Shown here: positions 34,764 to 43,835 of the stretch, piece by piece
Position numbering within the stretch: the stretch's first letter is position 1
How the letters are laid out: each line of letters starts with the position of its first letter
Position numbers and translations under genes: made by a program
Notes under the pieces: model-generated
Databases searched by the model: none
What the model saw: only the letters and a program-made list of their open reading frames with translations
Told to the model about the DNA's origin: nothing
Source: Mycolicibacterium sp. P1-5
GTDB lineage: Bacteria; Actinomycetota; Actinomycetes; Mycobacteriales; Mycobacteriaceae
Assembly: GCF_008329565.1 (NCBI RefSeq)
Contig: NZ_NPKT01000009.1
Span: forward strand, 1 to 64,000
DNA length: 64,000 bases
Reading direction: 5' to 3'

Positions 34764-36134
34764 ATGACCCACCCCGGTGCCACTCCATCGGATAAGCACA
34801 AGGTCGTCATCATCGGATCGGGATTTGGCGGCCTGAACGCCGCCAAGCAGCTCAAGCGCGCCGACGTCGACATCAAGATGATCGCCAAGACCACCCACCA
34901 CCTGTTCCAGCCGCTGCTGTACCAGGTGGCGACCGGCATCATCTCGGAAGGCGAGATCGCCCCGCCGACTCGTGTCGTGCTGCGCGACCAGAAGAACTGC
35001 CAGGTTCTGCTGGGCGAGGTCACCAACGTGGACCTGGCCAACAAGACCGTCGACTCGATCCTGCTGGGCCATACCTACCGGACCCCGTACGACACGTTGA
35101 TCGTGGCCGCCGGCGCGGGACAGTCCTACTTCGGCAACGACCAGTTCGCCGAGTGGGCCCCCGGCATGAAGACCATCGACGATGCGCTGGAGCTGCGCGG
35201 CCGGATCCTGGGCGCCTTCGAGCAGGCCGAACGGTCGAGCGACCCGGTCCGCCGGGCGAAGCTGCTGACCTTCGTCGTCGTCGGTGCGGGCCCGACCGGT
35301 GTCGAGATGGCCGGCCAGATCGCCGAACTCGCCGACCACACCCTCAAGGGTGCGTTCCGGCACATCGATTCCACCCGGGCACGGGTGATCCTGCTCGACG
35401 CCGCCTCGGCCGTGCTGCCACCGATGGGCGAGAAGCTCGGCAAGAAGGCCGCCGACCGGCTGGAGAAGCTGGGTGTCGAGATCCAGCTCGGCGCGATGGT
35501 CACCGACGTCGACCGCAACGGCATCACCGTCAAGCGCGGTGACGGCAGCCTCGACCGCATCGAGTGCGCCACCAAGGTGTGGTCGGCCGGTGTGTCGGCC
35601 AGCCCGCTCGGCAAGATCATCGCCGAGCAGTCCGGCGCCGAGATCGACCGGGCCGGGCGCGTCAAAGTGCTCCCCGACCTCACTGTGCCGGGCAACCCGA
35701 ACGTGTTCGTGATCGGAGACATGGCGCTCGTCGAAGGTGTCCCGGGAATGGCGCAGGGCGCCATCCAGGGCGCCAAGTACGCCGCCAAGCTGGTCAAGGC
35801 CGAGCTGAAGGGCGCCGACCCGGCGACTCGTGAGCCGTTCCAGTACTTCGACAAGGGCTCGATGGCGACGGTGTCGCGGTACTCGGCGGTGGCCAAGATC
35901 GGCAAGATCGAATTCGGCGGCTACATCGCCTGGCTGGCATGGCTGTTCCTGCACCTGATCTACCTGGTCGGGTTCAAGGCACGGCTCACCACATCGTTGT
36001 CGTGGATCAGCACGTTCATCGGAAGCCATCGGGGTCAGCTGACGATCACCGAGCAGCAGGCCTACGCGCGGACGAGGATCGAGCAACTCGAGGAGATCGC
36101 GGCGACGGTCGAGGACGAGAAAGCCGCCAGCTGA
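34764..36134 (+). CDS. ndh: Type II NADH dehydrogenase (NDH-2)
   Basis: The 456-residue single-subunit membrane-bound NADH:menaquinone oxidoreductase has the FAD-binding 'VVIIGSGFGGLNAAKQL' near residue 13 and the NADH-binding 'FVVVGAGPTGVEMAGQIAEL' near 170. 'NVFVIGDMA' and the quinone-site block 'GMAQGAIQGAKYAAKLV' follow. A C-terminal amphipathic region ('GGYIAWLAWLFLHLIYLVGF') anchors it to the inner leaflet. AGGAG precedes ATG 34764. Ndh is the main NADH oxidase of mycobacterial respiration; lower activity is associated with isoniazid and ethionamide resistance in mycobacteria. Confidence 0.95.
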   Translation: MTHPGATPSDKHKVVIIGSGFGGLNAAKQLKRADVDIKMIAKTTHHLFQPLLYQVATGIISEGEIAPPTRVVLRDQKNCQVLLGEVTNVDLANKTVDSILLGHTYRTPYDTLIVAAGAGQSYFGNDQFAEWAPGMKTIDDALELRGRILGAFEQAERSSDPVRRAKLLTFVVVGAGPTGVEMAGQIAELADHTLKGAFRHIDSTRARVILLDAASAVLPPMGEKLGKKAADRLEKLGVEIQLGAMVTDVDRNGITVKRGDGSLDRIECATKVWSAGVSASPLGKIIAEQSGAEIDRAGRVKVLPDLTVPGNPNVFVIGDMALVEGVPGMAQGAIQGAKYAAKLVKAELKGADPATREPFQYFDKGSMATVSRYSAVAKIGKIEFGGYIAWLAWLFLHLIYLVGFKARLTTSLSWISTFIGSHRGQLTITEQQAYARTRIEQLEEIAATVEDEKAAS

Positions 36135-36244
36135 CCCCCTGCGCTGCGGGGAATCGCCCGGGTGAGCGCAGACGAAATCGGCGCGTTCACCCACCGGCTG
36201 CCCTAGCATGATCAGCGACAACAGTCTGACTACAAGGGGGCTCG

Positions 36245-36634
36245 ATGACATCCAATCGTTCTGTGCGTCGCGCGGCTGCGGCAGCGATCGGCGCCGGCGC
36301 GGTGTTGCTCGGCGTGGCGGGCCCGGCCGGGTTGATGATGGCGGGCCCCGCCGCGGCCGATCCGCCGCCCAACTGCACCACCGCGGACATGACCGGAACC
36401 ATGTCGGGCGTGTCGGCGGCGATGTCGAACTACCTGTTCACCCACCCGGACGTCAACGCGTTCTTCACCGGTCTGCAGGGGCTTCCCAAGGATCAGGTCA
36501 AGGCTCAGACCCAGCAGTACCTGAACGCGAACCCGCAGATCCGCGCCGATCTGGATGGCATCCGCCAGCCGTCGACCGACTTCCGCAACCGCTGCGGTAT
36601 CGGTCAGCGCCCGCTGGCCCCCGGCGTGACCTAG
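36245..36634 (+). CDS. Secreted haemophore-type haem-binding protein (MHB domain)
   Basis: The 129-residue protein has a signal peptide ending near residue 38 ('AGPAAADPPPNCTTADM'). The mature domain has 'SNYLFTHPDVNAFFTGLQGL' and 'YLNANPQIRADLDGIRQPST' followed by 'DFRNRCG', the pattern of the mycobacterial haemophore haem-binding family, with two Cys that probably form a disulfide. Rv0203-like relatives bind haem outside the cell. It is not present at this place in M. tuberculosis, where ndh adjoins ureD. No IdeR box was seen just upstream. Confidence 0.75.
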   Translation: MTSNRSVRRAAAAAIGAGAVLLGVAGPAGLMMAGPAAADPPPNCTTADMTGTMSGVSAAMSNYLFTHPDVNAFFTGLQGLPKDQVKAQTQQYLNANPQIRADLDGIRQPSTDFRNRCGIGQRPLAPGVT

Positions 36635-36689
36635 CCGCGCCCCGGCGCGCTCCCACGCTCATCGGACGCCGCACCCTAAGGTGGTCGGC

Positions 36690-38060
36690 GTGGTCGTGAA
36701 GCCCGACGAGATCGTCTACCGCGTGCTGCAGCGGCTGCCCACTCGCATGCTCTCGCTGCGCACCATCGTGATCGTCGCCGCGTTATCCGTCGTGATCCTG
36801 GTGCTCACTCTGGGCACCTGGGTGTGGCTGGGCGTCACCAACGACCAGTACAGCCAGCTGGACCGCCGGCTGGACTCAGTGAGCAGCCTGGGTGATGTCG
36901 GCTCGCTGCTGACGACCGCGAAGCCGGGCGCGGCGGCCACGACCACCCCCGACGGAAACCTGGTGCGCACCATCCGGGTCGGGGCGATGGCGATGTCGGT
37001 GCCCCCCGAGGTCGTGCTGCCGCAGCTGGAGAACGGCTACGCGAACACCACGATCGACGGCGTCGAGTATCGGGTGCGAACGTTCGCGGTCGGTGGGGCC
37101 ACTATCGCGCTGGGTGCACCGCTGGCCGAGACCCAGCGCCGGATCGCCGAACTGCATCTGCGGGTGCTGTTGATCTGCGCCGGGGTCATCGCCGGCACCG
37201 TGGTGGTGGGATGGCTGATCTCGCTGATCATGATCAACCCCTTTCGGCTGCTGGCGCAGCAGGCCCGGGCGATCAACGCTCAGTCCAACCCCGACGAGGT
37301 GCAGGTGCGCGGCGTCAAGGAAGCGGTAGAGATCGCCGAGGCGGTCGAAGGCATGCTGGCCAGGATCGGTGACGAGCAGGGACGCACCAGGGCGGCATTG
37401 GAGTCCGCCCGCGACTTCGCGGCCGTCGCCTCCCACGAACTGCGGACCCCGCTCACCGCGATGCGCACCAACCTCGAGGTGCTCTCCACGCTGGACCTCG
37501 CGCCCGAACAGCGCAACGAGGTGATCGGCGACGTCATCCGCACGCAGAGCCGCATCGAGGCCACGCTCACCGCACTGGAACGACTGGCTCAGGGCGAGCT
37601 GACCACGGCCGATGACTTCGTCCCGTTCGATGTCACCGAACTCCTCGACCGCGCCGCGCACGACGCCGAGCGGATCTACCGCGACCTCAAGGTCTCGCTG
37701 GTGCCCTCCCCCGCGGTGCTGATGGTTGGGCTGCCGGTCGGGTTGCGGCTGGTGATCGACAACGCGATTGCCAACGCCGTCAAGCACGGGGCGGCCACCG
37801 AGGTGCAGCTGTCGGTGTCCAGTTCAGCCGACGGTGTGCAGATCACCGTCGACGACGACGGCAGCGGCGTGCCCGAAGACGAACGGGCCGCCGTCTTCGA
37901 GCGGTTCTCCCGCGGCTCTACCGCGTCCCGGTCCGGGTCGGGTCTTGGACTGGCACTGGTCGCCCAACAAGCCGAATTACACGGTGGTACAGCGTCATTG
38001 ACCACCAGCCCGCTCGGGGGTGCCCGGCTGGTGCTGACCTTGGCCGGCCGTCACGAGTAG
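36690..38060 (+). CDS. PrrB-like sensor histidine kinase without an adjacent response regulator
   Basis: The 456-residue kinase has membrane segments near residues 25-47 and 155-180 flanking an extracytoplasmic domain, then HAMP. The H box is 'FAAVASHELRTPLTAMRTNL', the N box 'VIDNAIANAVKHG', G1 'DDDGSGVPEDE' and G2 'GSGLGLALVAQQAELHGGTA'. From the H box onward it is very close to M. tuberculosis PrrB as recalled, while the sensor domain differs. No regulator gene adjoins it. GTG 36690 is preferred because AAGGTGG lies 5 bases upstream; 36681 and 36696 are alternatives. It overlaps the convergent ureD by 10 bases. Confidence 0.85.
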   Translation: MVVKPDEIVYRVLQRLPTRMLSLRTIVIVAALSVVILVLTLGTWVWLGVTNDQYSQLDRRLDSVSSLGDVGSLLTTAKPGAAATTTPDGNLVRTIRVGAMAMSVPPEVVLPQLENGYANTTIDGVEYRVRTFAVGGATIALGAPLAETQRRIAELHLRVLLICAGVIAGTVVVGWLISLIMINPFRLLAQQARAINAQSNPDEVQVRGVKEAVEIAEAVEGMLARIGDEQGRTRAALESARDFAAVASHELRTPLTAMRTNLEVLSTLDLAPEQRNEVIGDVIRTQSRIEATLTALERLAQGELTTADDFVPFDVTELLDRAAHDAERIYRDLKVSLVPSPAVLMVGLPVGLRLVIDNAIANAVKHGAATEVQLSVSSSADGVQITVDDDGSGVPEDERAAVFERFSRGSTASRSGSGLGLALVAQQAELHGGTASLTTSPLGGARLVLTLAGRHE

Positions 38061-38683
38061 AGGCGTGGGCCCTGCCAGGTCGACAGGCTGCCGCCCTTGG
38101 TGAGGTCCAGAGTGACGCCGACTGCATCGGTGGCCGGCTCGGGATAGCGCAGTTCGCTCACACAGGCCAGCGGAGTACCCAGCACATCGTCGGCCACCGA
38201 GGCCGGGCCCAGCTCCACCCGGTGTCTCAGCAGCGGGGTCCCGGCCACGTCGGCGCGCATGACGCTGCTCCAAAACCCCTCGCGCTCACCGGTTCTGCCT
38301 ATCTGCACCCGCTCCCGAATCCGAAGGCGCGCGATACCCTCGAGGCAGACCGTCAGTTCACTGAGGTGCCGGGCGTCGGCCGCCACGATCGTCGGCTCGG
38401 GGTCGACGTCGAGCTCACCGGCCGCCTCGATGTGCCAGCAGGCCTGTGACTGGGTGGTGGTCGCGCCGGGCAGCGCTACGGTCGCGGCGGCACTGCGCAG
38501 CCGCAGCCGCGCACCCGGTTCCACGATGATCCGGATCACGATGGTGTCCCCACCCAGCGGTGTCGCGGCCGCCGACACCAGGTGCACGGTGTCAGGTTCG
38601 GTGTGCCGCGCAGCCAGGGCCCCGCGACACTCGATGCGGGACAGCCGGCCCGGCTGCGCCACCACCACAACATCGGAACGCAT
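38051..38683 (-). CDS. ureD: Urease accessory protein UreD
   Basis: The 210-residue UreD-family chaperone is the last gene of the leftward ureABCFGD operon. The pattern 'TPLGGDTIVIRIIVEPGARL' is the family's GG-D-x-V-x-x-G-A-x block, and the C-terminal 'RYPEPATDAVGVTLDLTKGG' is normal for actinobacterial UreD. UreD binds apo-urease and with UreF and UreG delivers nickel to the active site. It starts 6 bases after ureG ends and overlaps the convergent PrrB-like kinase gene by 10 bases. Confidence 0.9.
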   Translation of the reverse strand: MRSDVVVVAQPGRLSRIECRGALAARHTEPDTVHLVSAAATPLGGDTIVIRIIVEPGARLRLRSAAATVALPGATTTQSQACWHIEAAGELDVDPEPTIVAADARHLSELTVCLEGIARLRIRERVQIGRTGEREGFWSSVMRADVAGTPLLRHRVELGPASVADDVLGTPLACVSELRYPEPATDAVGVTLDLTKGGSLSTWQGPRLYS

Positions 38684-38689
38684 GGCGAA

Positions 38690-39382
38690 TCAGGCGATCT
38701 CGTTGACGGGCAACTGCTCGCGCACCCACGCCAGAACCGCGGATGCCGCCGGATCCTCAGTCAGCGAGATCAGCACCGTGGGCCGGCCGTCGCGCACCTT
38801 CGCGGCGTCGCGCCGCATGACCTCCAGGTCGGCGCCGACCAGCGGAGCCAGGTCGGTCTTGTTGACCACCAACAGATCCGAGAACGTCACCCCCGGGCCG
38901 CCCTTGCGCGGCACCTTGTCTCCCCCGGCCACGTCGACGACGAAGATCTGAACGTCGACCAGGCCGGAGGAGAACGTCGCGGTCAGGTTGTCCCCGCCGG
39001 ATTCCACCAGGATCAGGTCCAGCTGGTGGTGCCCGGCGATCAGGTCGTCGATGGCGTCGAGGTTGGCGGTGATGTCGTCGCGGATCGCGGTGTGCGGGCA
39101 ACCACCGGTCTGCACCGCGGCGATCCGGTCGTCGGGGAGCACCGCGTGGCGGCGCAGGAAGTCGGCGTCCTCGGTGGTGTAGATGTCGTTGGTCAGCACC
39201 GCCACGGACAGCTCGTCACGCAGCTGGCGGCACAGCGCAGCCACCAGTGCGGTTTTTCCCGAGCCGACCGGGCCGCCGATCCCGATCCGCAGCGGCTCGC
39301 CCGGCCTGCGTGTCCGCTTGGGTCGGTCGGCGTGAGTGTGCGGCTCGCCGGCCGAACCAGATGAGGTGAAATGTGGTGGCAT
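38690..39382 (-). CDS. ureG: Urease accessory GTPase UreG
   Basis: The 230-residue SIMIBI-class GTPase has P loop '[20 protein letters not shown]', '[20 protein letters not shown]', the metal-binding Cys-Pro-His in '[20 protein letters not shown]' and '[20 protein letters not shown]', then '[17 protein letters not shown]'. It hydrolyses GTP to drive nickel insertion into urease. ATG 39382 is chosen as start because it keeps the length close to other mycobacterial UreG proteins; the frame could extend to 39439. The N-terminus has a short His-containing stretch (PHTHAD). Confidence 0.93.
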   Translation of the reverse strand: MPPHFTSSGSAGEPHTHADRPKRTRRPGEPLRIGIGGPVGSGKTALVAALCRQLRDELSVAVLTNDIYTTEDADFLRRHAVLPDDRIAAVQTGGCPHTAIRDDITANLDAIDDLIAGHHQLDLILVESGGDNLTATFSSGLVDVQIFVVDVAGGDKVPRKGGPGVTFSDLLVVNKTDLAPLVGADLEVMRRDAAKVRDGRPTVLISLTEDPAASAVLAWVREQLPVNEIA

Positions 39383-39392
39383 GCGGCTTCTT

Positions 39393-40058
39393 TCAGGAGA
39401 CGAACAGGGGGCGTTCGCGTTGGGCGTGGCGCTGCGCAAGCTCGTCGAGCAGCGGATCGGACAGGTCGGCCAGGCCGGTGGCGGCCAGCGCGGCGGTGTC
39501 TTCGCAGAGCTGCGACAGGGCGAAGGTCAGCGCCGCGACGTCGGCAGGATCCAGCGCCAGCAGCCGCTGGGCGGCGGTGGCCGTCCCGGTCATCGTGGTG
39601 TAGACCAGTGACAGCGCGGTCTGCTCAGGGCTCAATCCGCTGACCGCGCCGACGCGGCCGGCAGTCACCGCCAGATGCGGCCGCGGGCCCAGCGCATCCC
39701 AGGTGGCGTCCGGCCACACTCGGCGGGCCAGGCGCAGCAGCCCCCGGCCCTGGGCGCGGGACGCCTGCCGGGCCGCAGGCGACGGTGTGCGCGAATCGGT
39801 TTCGGCATCGGCGTCGGCCACGCTCAGGTCACCCCGGTGCACGGCCGCCGCGACCGACGCCGTCACCAACCCGCTGGTGCGGGTCCGGCGGCGCAGATAG
39901 GCCTCCAACGTCAGGAGGTCGGTGACCAGCCGGCTCGTGATCGCCTCCTCCACCCCGCCCGAATGCACGTGGCCGCCGGTCGGCAGCCGCGAGTCGGCGA
40001 GGGTGAGCAGGGTGGCAAGTTTCGAGGGCGAGCGAAGCGACGGGGAATCTGTAGACAT
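39393..40058 (-). CDS. ureF: Urease accessory protein UreF
   Basis: The 221-residue all-helical protein contains '[20 protein letters not shown]', the UreF opening motif, and '[20 protein letters not shown]' later. UreF bridges UreD-bound apo-urease and UreG. Its ATG at 40058 overlaps the ureC stop by one base (TGATG), so it is coupled to ureC translation. Confidence 0.9.
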   Translation of the reverse strand: MSTDSPSLRSPSKLATLLTLADSRLPTGGHVHSGGVEEAITSRLVTDLLTLEAYLRRRTRTSGLVTASVAAAVHRGDLSVADADAETDSRTPSPAARQASRAQGRGLLRLARRVWPDATWDALGPRPHLAVTAGRVGAVSGLSPEQTALSLVYTTMTGTATAAQRLLALDPADVAALTFALSQLCEDTAALAATGLADLSDPLLDELAQRHAQRERPLFVS

Positions 40059-41791
40059 CAGAACAGGAAGTAGCGCTGTGCCATCGGCAGTTCGGCGGCG
40101 GGTTGTTCGGCCCATACCTCGCCGTCGATGCGCACTGTGAATGTGTCGGGGTCGACCTCGATCCGGGGCTGCGCGTTGTTCAGCGGCATCTGCGCCTTGC
40201 CGATGGCGCGCACGTTGCCGACCGGCACCAATCGGCGGTTGACCGCGATCCGGTCGGCCAGCCCATCCTCAATGGCCTGCGGAGCGACGAAATGCACCGA
40301 GGTGGCGGCCGCGGCGGCGGGGGCGGCGCCGAACATCGGTCGCGGCAGCACCGGCTGCGGCGTCGGAATCGAGGCGTTGGCGTCACCCATCGCAGCCCAC
40401 GCGATCATCCCGCCCTTGAGCACCGCATGCGGGCGTACACCGAAGAAGGCGGGCTCCCACAGCACCAGATCAGCCAGCTTGCCGACCTCCACCGAACCGA
40501 TCTCGTGGTCGAGGCCGTGCGCGACGGCGGGGCAGATCGTGTACTTGGCGATGTAGCGGCGCACCCGGTTGTTGTCGGCTCCTTTCTTTCCCGCCGCGTC
40601 CCCTTCCAAGGCTCCGCGGCGGCGCTTCATCACATGCGCGGTCTGCCACGTTCGCAATACCACCTCACCGATGCGACCCATCGCCTGAGCGTCGCTGCCG
40701 ATCATCGAGATGGCCCCGAGGTCGTGCAACAGGTCTTCGGCCGCAATCGTCGACGGCCGGATGCGGCTCTCGGCGAACGCCAGATCCTCAGGCACGCTTG
40801 GGTTCAGATGGTGGCAGACCATCAGCATGTCGAGGTGTTCGTCGAGGGTGTTGACGGTGTGCGGGCGGGTCGGATTGGTGGAGCTCGGCAACACATACGA
40901 CTCGGCCGCGACAGTGATGATGTCCGGCGCGTGCCCGCCGCCGGCGCCCTCGGTGTGATAGGCGTGGATGTTGCGGCCGTTGATTGCGGCCAGGGTGTCT
41001 TCGACGAAGCCCGCCTCGTTGAGCGTGTCGGTGTGGATGTTGACCTGCACCCCGGCGGCCTCGGCCACCGTCAGGCAGGCGTCGATCGCCGCGGGGGTCG
41101 TCCCCCAGTCCTCATGCAGCTTGAAACCCGCTGCACCCGAACGTAATTGTTCCCACATCGCGTCGGCGCTGACGGTGTTGCCCTTGCCGAGGAGTGCGAT
41201 GTTCAGCGGCCAGTGATCGAGCGACTCCAGCATGCGGCCCAGATGCCAGGCGCCCGGCGTCACAGTGGTGGCCTTGGAGCCCTCGGCGGGTCCGGTGCCG
41301 CCGGCCACGATCGTGGTGATGCCACCGCCGATGGCCTCTTCCATGATCTGCGGACAGATCAGGTGCACGTGACAGTCGATTGCCCCGGCGGTGAGGATGC
41401 GCCCATTGCCTGCGATGATCTCCGTGGACGGGCCGACCACCAGGTCGGGGTGCACGCCCGACATGATGTCAGGATTGCCGGCCTTACCGATCGCGACGAT
41501 GCGTCCGTCGCGAATCCCGATGTCGGCCTTGATGATTCCCCAGTAGTCGACGATCACCGCACCGGTGATCACGGTGTCGGGGGCGCCGTCGGCCCGGGTG
41601 GCGCGACCCTGGCCCATCGACTCGCGCAACACCTTGCCGCCGCCGAACACCGCTTCGTTGCCGGCCAGACCGGGGCCGCCGCTGCGGTCCTCGGTGATCT
41701 CGACGACCAGATCGGTGTCGGCCAGCCGGATTCGGTCACCGGTGGTAGGGCCGAACAGCGCGGCGTAGCGCGCCCGCGACAGTGAGGTCAT
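40058..41791 (-). CDS. ureC: Urease alpha (catalytic) subunit
   Basis: The 577-residue subunit hydrolyses urea to ammonia and carbamate. The nickel site is complete: His-x-His in '[11 protein letters not shown]', the carbamylated Lys in '[13 protein letters not shown]', His in '[10 protein letters not shown]', His in '[15 protein letters not shown]', the flap His in '[20 protein letters not shown]' and Asp in '[12 protein letters not shown]'. ATG 41791 gives exactly the family length and starts [20 protein letters not shown]. An ATG-like start at 41812 is less likely. No nickel permease gene adjoins the operon. Confidence 0.96.
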   Translation of the reverse strand: MTSLSRARYAALFGPTTGDRIRLADTDLVVEITEDRSGGPGLAGNEAVFGGGKVLRESMGQGRATRADGAPDTVITGAVIVDYWGIIKADIGIRDGRIVAIGKAGNPDIMSGVHPDLVVGPSTEIIAGNGRILTAGAIDCHVHLICPQIMEEAIGGGITTIVAGGTGPAEGSKATTVTPGAWHLGRMLESLDHWPLNIALLGKGNTVSADAMWEQLRSGAAGFKLHEDWGTTPAAIDACLTVAEAAGVQVNIHTDTLNEAGFVEDTLAAINGRNIHAYHTEGAGGGHAPDIITVAAESYVLPSSTNPTRPHTVNTLDEHLDMLMVCHHLNPSVPEDLAFAESRIRPSTIAAEDLLHDLGAISMIGSDAQAMGRIGEVVLRTWQTAHVMKRRRGALEGDAAGKKGADNNRVRRYIAKYTICPAVAHGLDHEIGSVEVGKLADLVLWEPAFFGVRPHAVLKGGMIAWAAMGDANASIPTPQPVLPRPMFGAAPAAAAATSVHFVAPQAIEDGLADRIAVNRRLVPVGNVRAIGKAQMPLNNAQPRIEVDPDTFTVRIDGEVWAEQPAAELPMAQRYFLF

Positions 41792-41816
41792 CGTTCGACT
41801 CTCTTCGCGCAAGCGC

Positions 41817-42131
41817 TCATCGGGCGCCCAACTTTCCCGGCGGATTCAGGCTCAGCCCGTGCACCTCACGACGACCTTCCAGCGGAACGAGCCGAACTCG
41901 TTGCAACACACCGGGTTCGAAACGCACCGCGGTGCCCGCGGGAATGTCGAATCGGTGCCCGTGTGCAGCCGCCCGGTCAAACGACAGCGCAGCGTTGGCC
42001 TGCGGCAGATGCACATGGCTGCCGACCTGCACCGGCCGGTCGCCGGTGTTGACGATTTCCAGCTCGATGCGCGCGGCACCGGCGTTGATCTCGATCTCAC
42101 CGTCGCCGAGAAAGACCTCACCGGGAATCAT
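41817..42131 (-). CDS. ureB: Urease beta subunit
   Basis: The 104-residue subunit begins [20 protein letters not shown], then '[20 protein letters not shown]' and '[15 protein letters not shown]', the standard UreB sequence. ATG 42131 gives the same length as M. tuberculosis UreB. The protein packs with UreA and UreC in the heterotrimer. It lies 16 bases after ureA and 25 before ureC. Confidence 0.95.
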   Translation of the reverse strand: MIPGEVFLGDGEIEINAGAARIELEIVNTGDRPVQVGSHVHLPQANAALSFDRAAAHGHRFDIPAGTAVRFEPGVLQRVRLVPLEGRREVHGLSLNPPGKLGAR

Positions 42132-42147
42132 GATGTCCCCTCCCGAC

Positions 42148-42450
42148 TCACGAGATCGGGTGGTGGACGGTGACGAGCTTCGTGCCGTCCGGGAAGGTGG
42201 CTTCGACCTGCACATCGGGCAGCATCTCGGACACGCCCTCCATCACCTCGTCGCGGGAGAGCACCTCGCGCCCGGTGACCATCAGTTCGGCGACGGTACG
42301 ACCGTCGCGCGCGCCTTCCAGGACGTGGTCGGTGATGATCGCGACCGTCTCGGGGTAGTTCAGCTTGAGCCCGCGCGCCTGCCTGCGGCGAGCGAGATCG
42401 GCGGCATACGACAGCAGCAACCGGTCGGTCTCGTGCGGTGTCAGTTGCAT
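42148..42450 (-). CDS. ureA: Urease gamma subunit
   Basis: The 100-residue subunit starts [20 protein letters not shown] at ATG 42450, then '[20 protein letters not shown]' and '[20 protein letters not shown]', diagnostic for UreA. It is the first gene of the six-gene urease operon, 52 bases after the upstream thioesterase gene, so the operon may be read through from there. Confidence 0.95.
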   Translation of the reverse strand: MQLTPHETDRLLLSYAADLARRRQARGLKLNYPETVAIITDHVLEGARDGRTVAELMVTGREVLSRDEVMEGVSEMLPDVQVEATFPDGTKLVTVHHPIS

Positions 42451-42502
42451 AGTGCGCGATCCTGCCACGCCCACACGCGATCAGCAGGGCGGCGAGGGCC
42501 GC

Positions 42503-42931
42503 TTAAGGCTGCGGGGCCTCGGGTTCGAGGTTTTGCAGGCGCACCTGGCCGCGGGCGACGAGCCTGTCGTTGTCGTCGCGGATGGTCACCAGCCACAGTT
42601 GCTGTCGACGGCCGCGGTGCACCGGCTCGGTCACCCCGTAGACGGTGCCGCCGGAGATGGCACGCAGAAAGTCGGTGTTGTTGTTCACGCCGACGACGTT
42701 GCCGCCGCCGTTGGCGGCCAGCCAGACGAAGGCCGACGTGCTGGCCATCGACTCGATCATCGAGCAGTACACCCCGCCGTGGACGATGCCCATCGGCTGA
42801 AGCAGTTTGGGCTGCACTTCCAACTGGGCCTTGGCGCCGTCGACGGTCAGTTCGGTGAATACCAGACCGAGTTCATTGTCGAAGGGGGCGGAGAAGGCGA
42901 TCTGCTCGATCGGCGACTGCTCTGGTTGCAC
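42503..42931 (-). CDS. PaaI-type hotdog thioesterase, Rv1847-type
   Basis: The 142-residue single hotdog domain carries 'QPMGIVHGGVYCSMIESMAS' (HGG-x-x-x-x-x-E) and 'NTDFLRAISGGTVYGVTEPV', typical of PaaI/4-hydroxybenzoyl-CoA thioesterases. It hydrolyses an unidentified acyl-CoA. The start GTG 42931 has no clear ribosome-binding site. It lies between the urease operon and the sRNA terminator, as Rv1847 does in M. tuberculosis. Confidence 0.82.
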   Translation of the reverse strand: MQPEQSPIEQIAFSAPFDNELGLVFTELTVDGAKAQLEVQPKLLQPMGIVHGGVYCSMIESMASTSAFVWLAANGGGNVVGVNNNTDFLRAISGGTVYGVTEPVHRGRRQQLWLVTIRDDNDRLVARGQVRLQNLEPEAPQP

Positions 42932-42959
42932 GCATCTGTGTCTACACGAGCGAGGCCGA

Positions 42960-43058
42960 GACGAGGGACGGGCCCCGCAATGAAGGCGGGGCCCGTCCTC
43001 GGCATGGACCGGGGGTTTCTGCAGCCCTCAGAAACTCCGGCGCGGTCCGTTGGTCCGT
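42960..43058 (-). ncRNA. mrsI: Iron-responsive small RNA MrsI (ncRv11846-type)
   Basis: The predicted transcript of about 99 nt starts near 43058, 7 bases after the -10 TAGTCT (43070-43065) that overlaps an IdeR box. It folds into two hairpins. The first, 43048-43006, has the inner stem GTTTCTG/CAGAAAC and an exposed AGGGCTG loop. The second, 43001-42962, is a GC-rich terminator. In M. tuberculosis the iron-sparing sRNA MrsI lies between blaI (Rv1846c) and Rv1847, on the Rv1847 strand and about 100 nt long. Position, strand, length and iron box all agree. Sequence identity with the known RNA was not compared. Confidence 0.72.
42962..43001 (-). terminator. Terminator hairpin of the MrsI-type sRNA
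   Basis: The arms 42962-42978 and 42986-43001 pair over 16 bases with one bulged G, around a 7-base loop, and are almost all G-C. It stands 31 bases upstream of the thioesterase start and isolates the sRNA from it. There is no U-tract after it. Confidence 0.75.
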
Positions 43059-43067
43059 GGGTTCAGA

Positions 43068-43086
43068 CTAGGCAAGGCTTGCCTAA
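43068..43086 (-). promoter_or_regulatory. IdeR iron box over the MrsI promoter
   Basis: CTAGGCAAGGCTTGCCTAA is a near-perfect palindrome matching the IdeR consensus TTAGGTTAGGCTAACCTAA at 13-14 of 19 positions, depending on strand. It overlaps the -10 TAGTCT of the sRNA, so iron-loaded IdeR would block transcription and low iron would release it. Confidence 0.75.
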
Positions 43087-43096
43087 CACACAAGCC

Positions 43097-43816
43097 CTAC
43101 CCCGCCCGCCGCAGCGCTCGCACCGGCAGTCCGAACCCGGTCAGCGCGTCGAGTACCGCCTGGCCGCGCCGCATGCAGGTGAGTTCGCCACTGCCGGTGA
43201 GCACCGGCACCTGCGTCGCGGTGATGACGACCGCCGAACCGACCATTTGCCACATGGCCGACGGGGTGAGCGCACCCCGGCTGAGCCTCTGCAGGTTTTC
43301 GAAGATCGGTTCCAGTGAGCGGTGGCAGCGGTGGGCCGTCCAGGTCGCCAGGGCCCGCTCGCTGGGCAGCCGGACCACGTCGGTCGTCGCCCGATCATCG
43401 GGCAGCACCCGCAGCGTCGGATCCACGACGGCGGCCCAATCGACCGACGCTTCGGAGTCGACGTGCATCCACAGGTTCCCCGGCCCGGCATCCCAGGTCC
43501 GACCCTCGAGTACGAACGCCGTGACGGCCCGGCCCAGCACGGCGTGGGTGAAGGTGGCTGCGAGGTGCTGGCCCGCGGCGCGGTGGTCACCCAGTTCGTC
43601 GGCCGCCGCGGCGAACATCTGCGCCAGTCGGCCCGTGGATGCCACCGAATCCAGCGGCCACCAACGGCGGCGGGCCACATCGGCCAGGGCAGCCACCCCG
43701 TGAACCCGGGGAGAATCCGGGCTCAGGTCGCGTAACCGACGGCAGGATTCATGCAACGGCAGGATCCGGCGAATGGCCATTCCGTCGATCAACGGGTCAA
43801 CCACGGTTGTGGTCAC
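43097..43816 (-). CDS. IdeR-regulated FhuF-like (ferric reductase family-like) protein
   Basis: The 239-residue soluble protein starts at GTG 43816 with GAGGAGG 5 bases upstream. The stretch 'HRCHRSLEPIFENLQRLSRG' and 'LTPSAMWQMVGSAVVITATQ' resembles the FhuF/siderophore-reductase family. The C-terminal Cys-Cys...Cys-x-x-Cys iron-sulfur motif of FhuF is missing; the end reads 'GELTCMRRGQAVLDALTGFG'. An IdeR box lies 20 bases before the start, so it should be made under iron starvation. It may act in iron release from siderophores by a different mechanism. The family call is tentative. It is absent from this position in M. tuberculosis. Confidence 0.5.
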   Translation of the reverse strand: MTTTVVDPLIDGMAIRRILPLHESCRRLRDLSPDSPRVHGVAALADVARRRWWPLDSVASTGRLAQMFAAAADELGDHRAAGQHLAATFTHAVLGRAVTAFVLEGRTWDAGPGNLWMHVDSEASVDWAAVVDPTLRVLPDDRATTDVVRLPSERALATWTAHRCHRSLEPIFENLQRLSRGALTPSAMWQMVGSAVVITATQVPVLTGSGELTCMRRGQAVLDALTGFGLPVRALRRAG

Positions 43817-43835
43817 GGCACCTCCTCGGGTGTGG

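Noticed and set aside
42932-43067. Protein-coding frame in the sRNA region
   Set aside because: Short frames exist but lack start signals and are dominated by the two hairpins.
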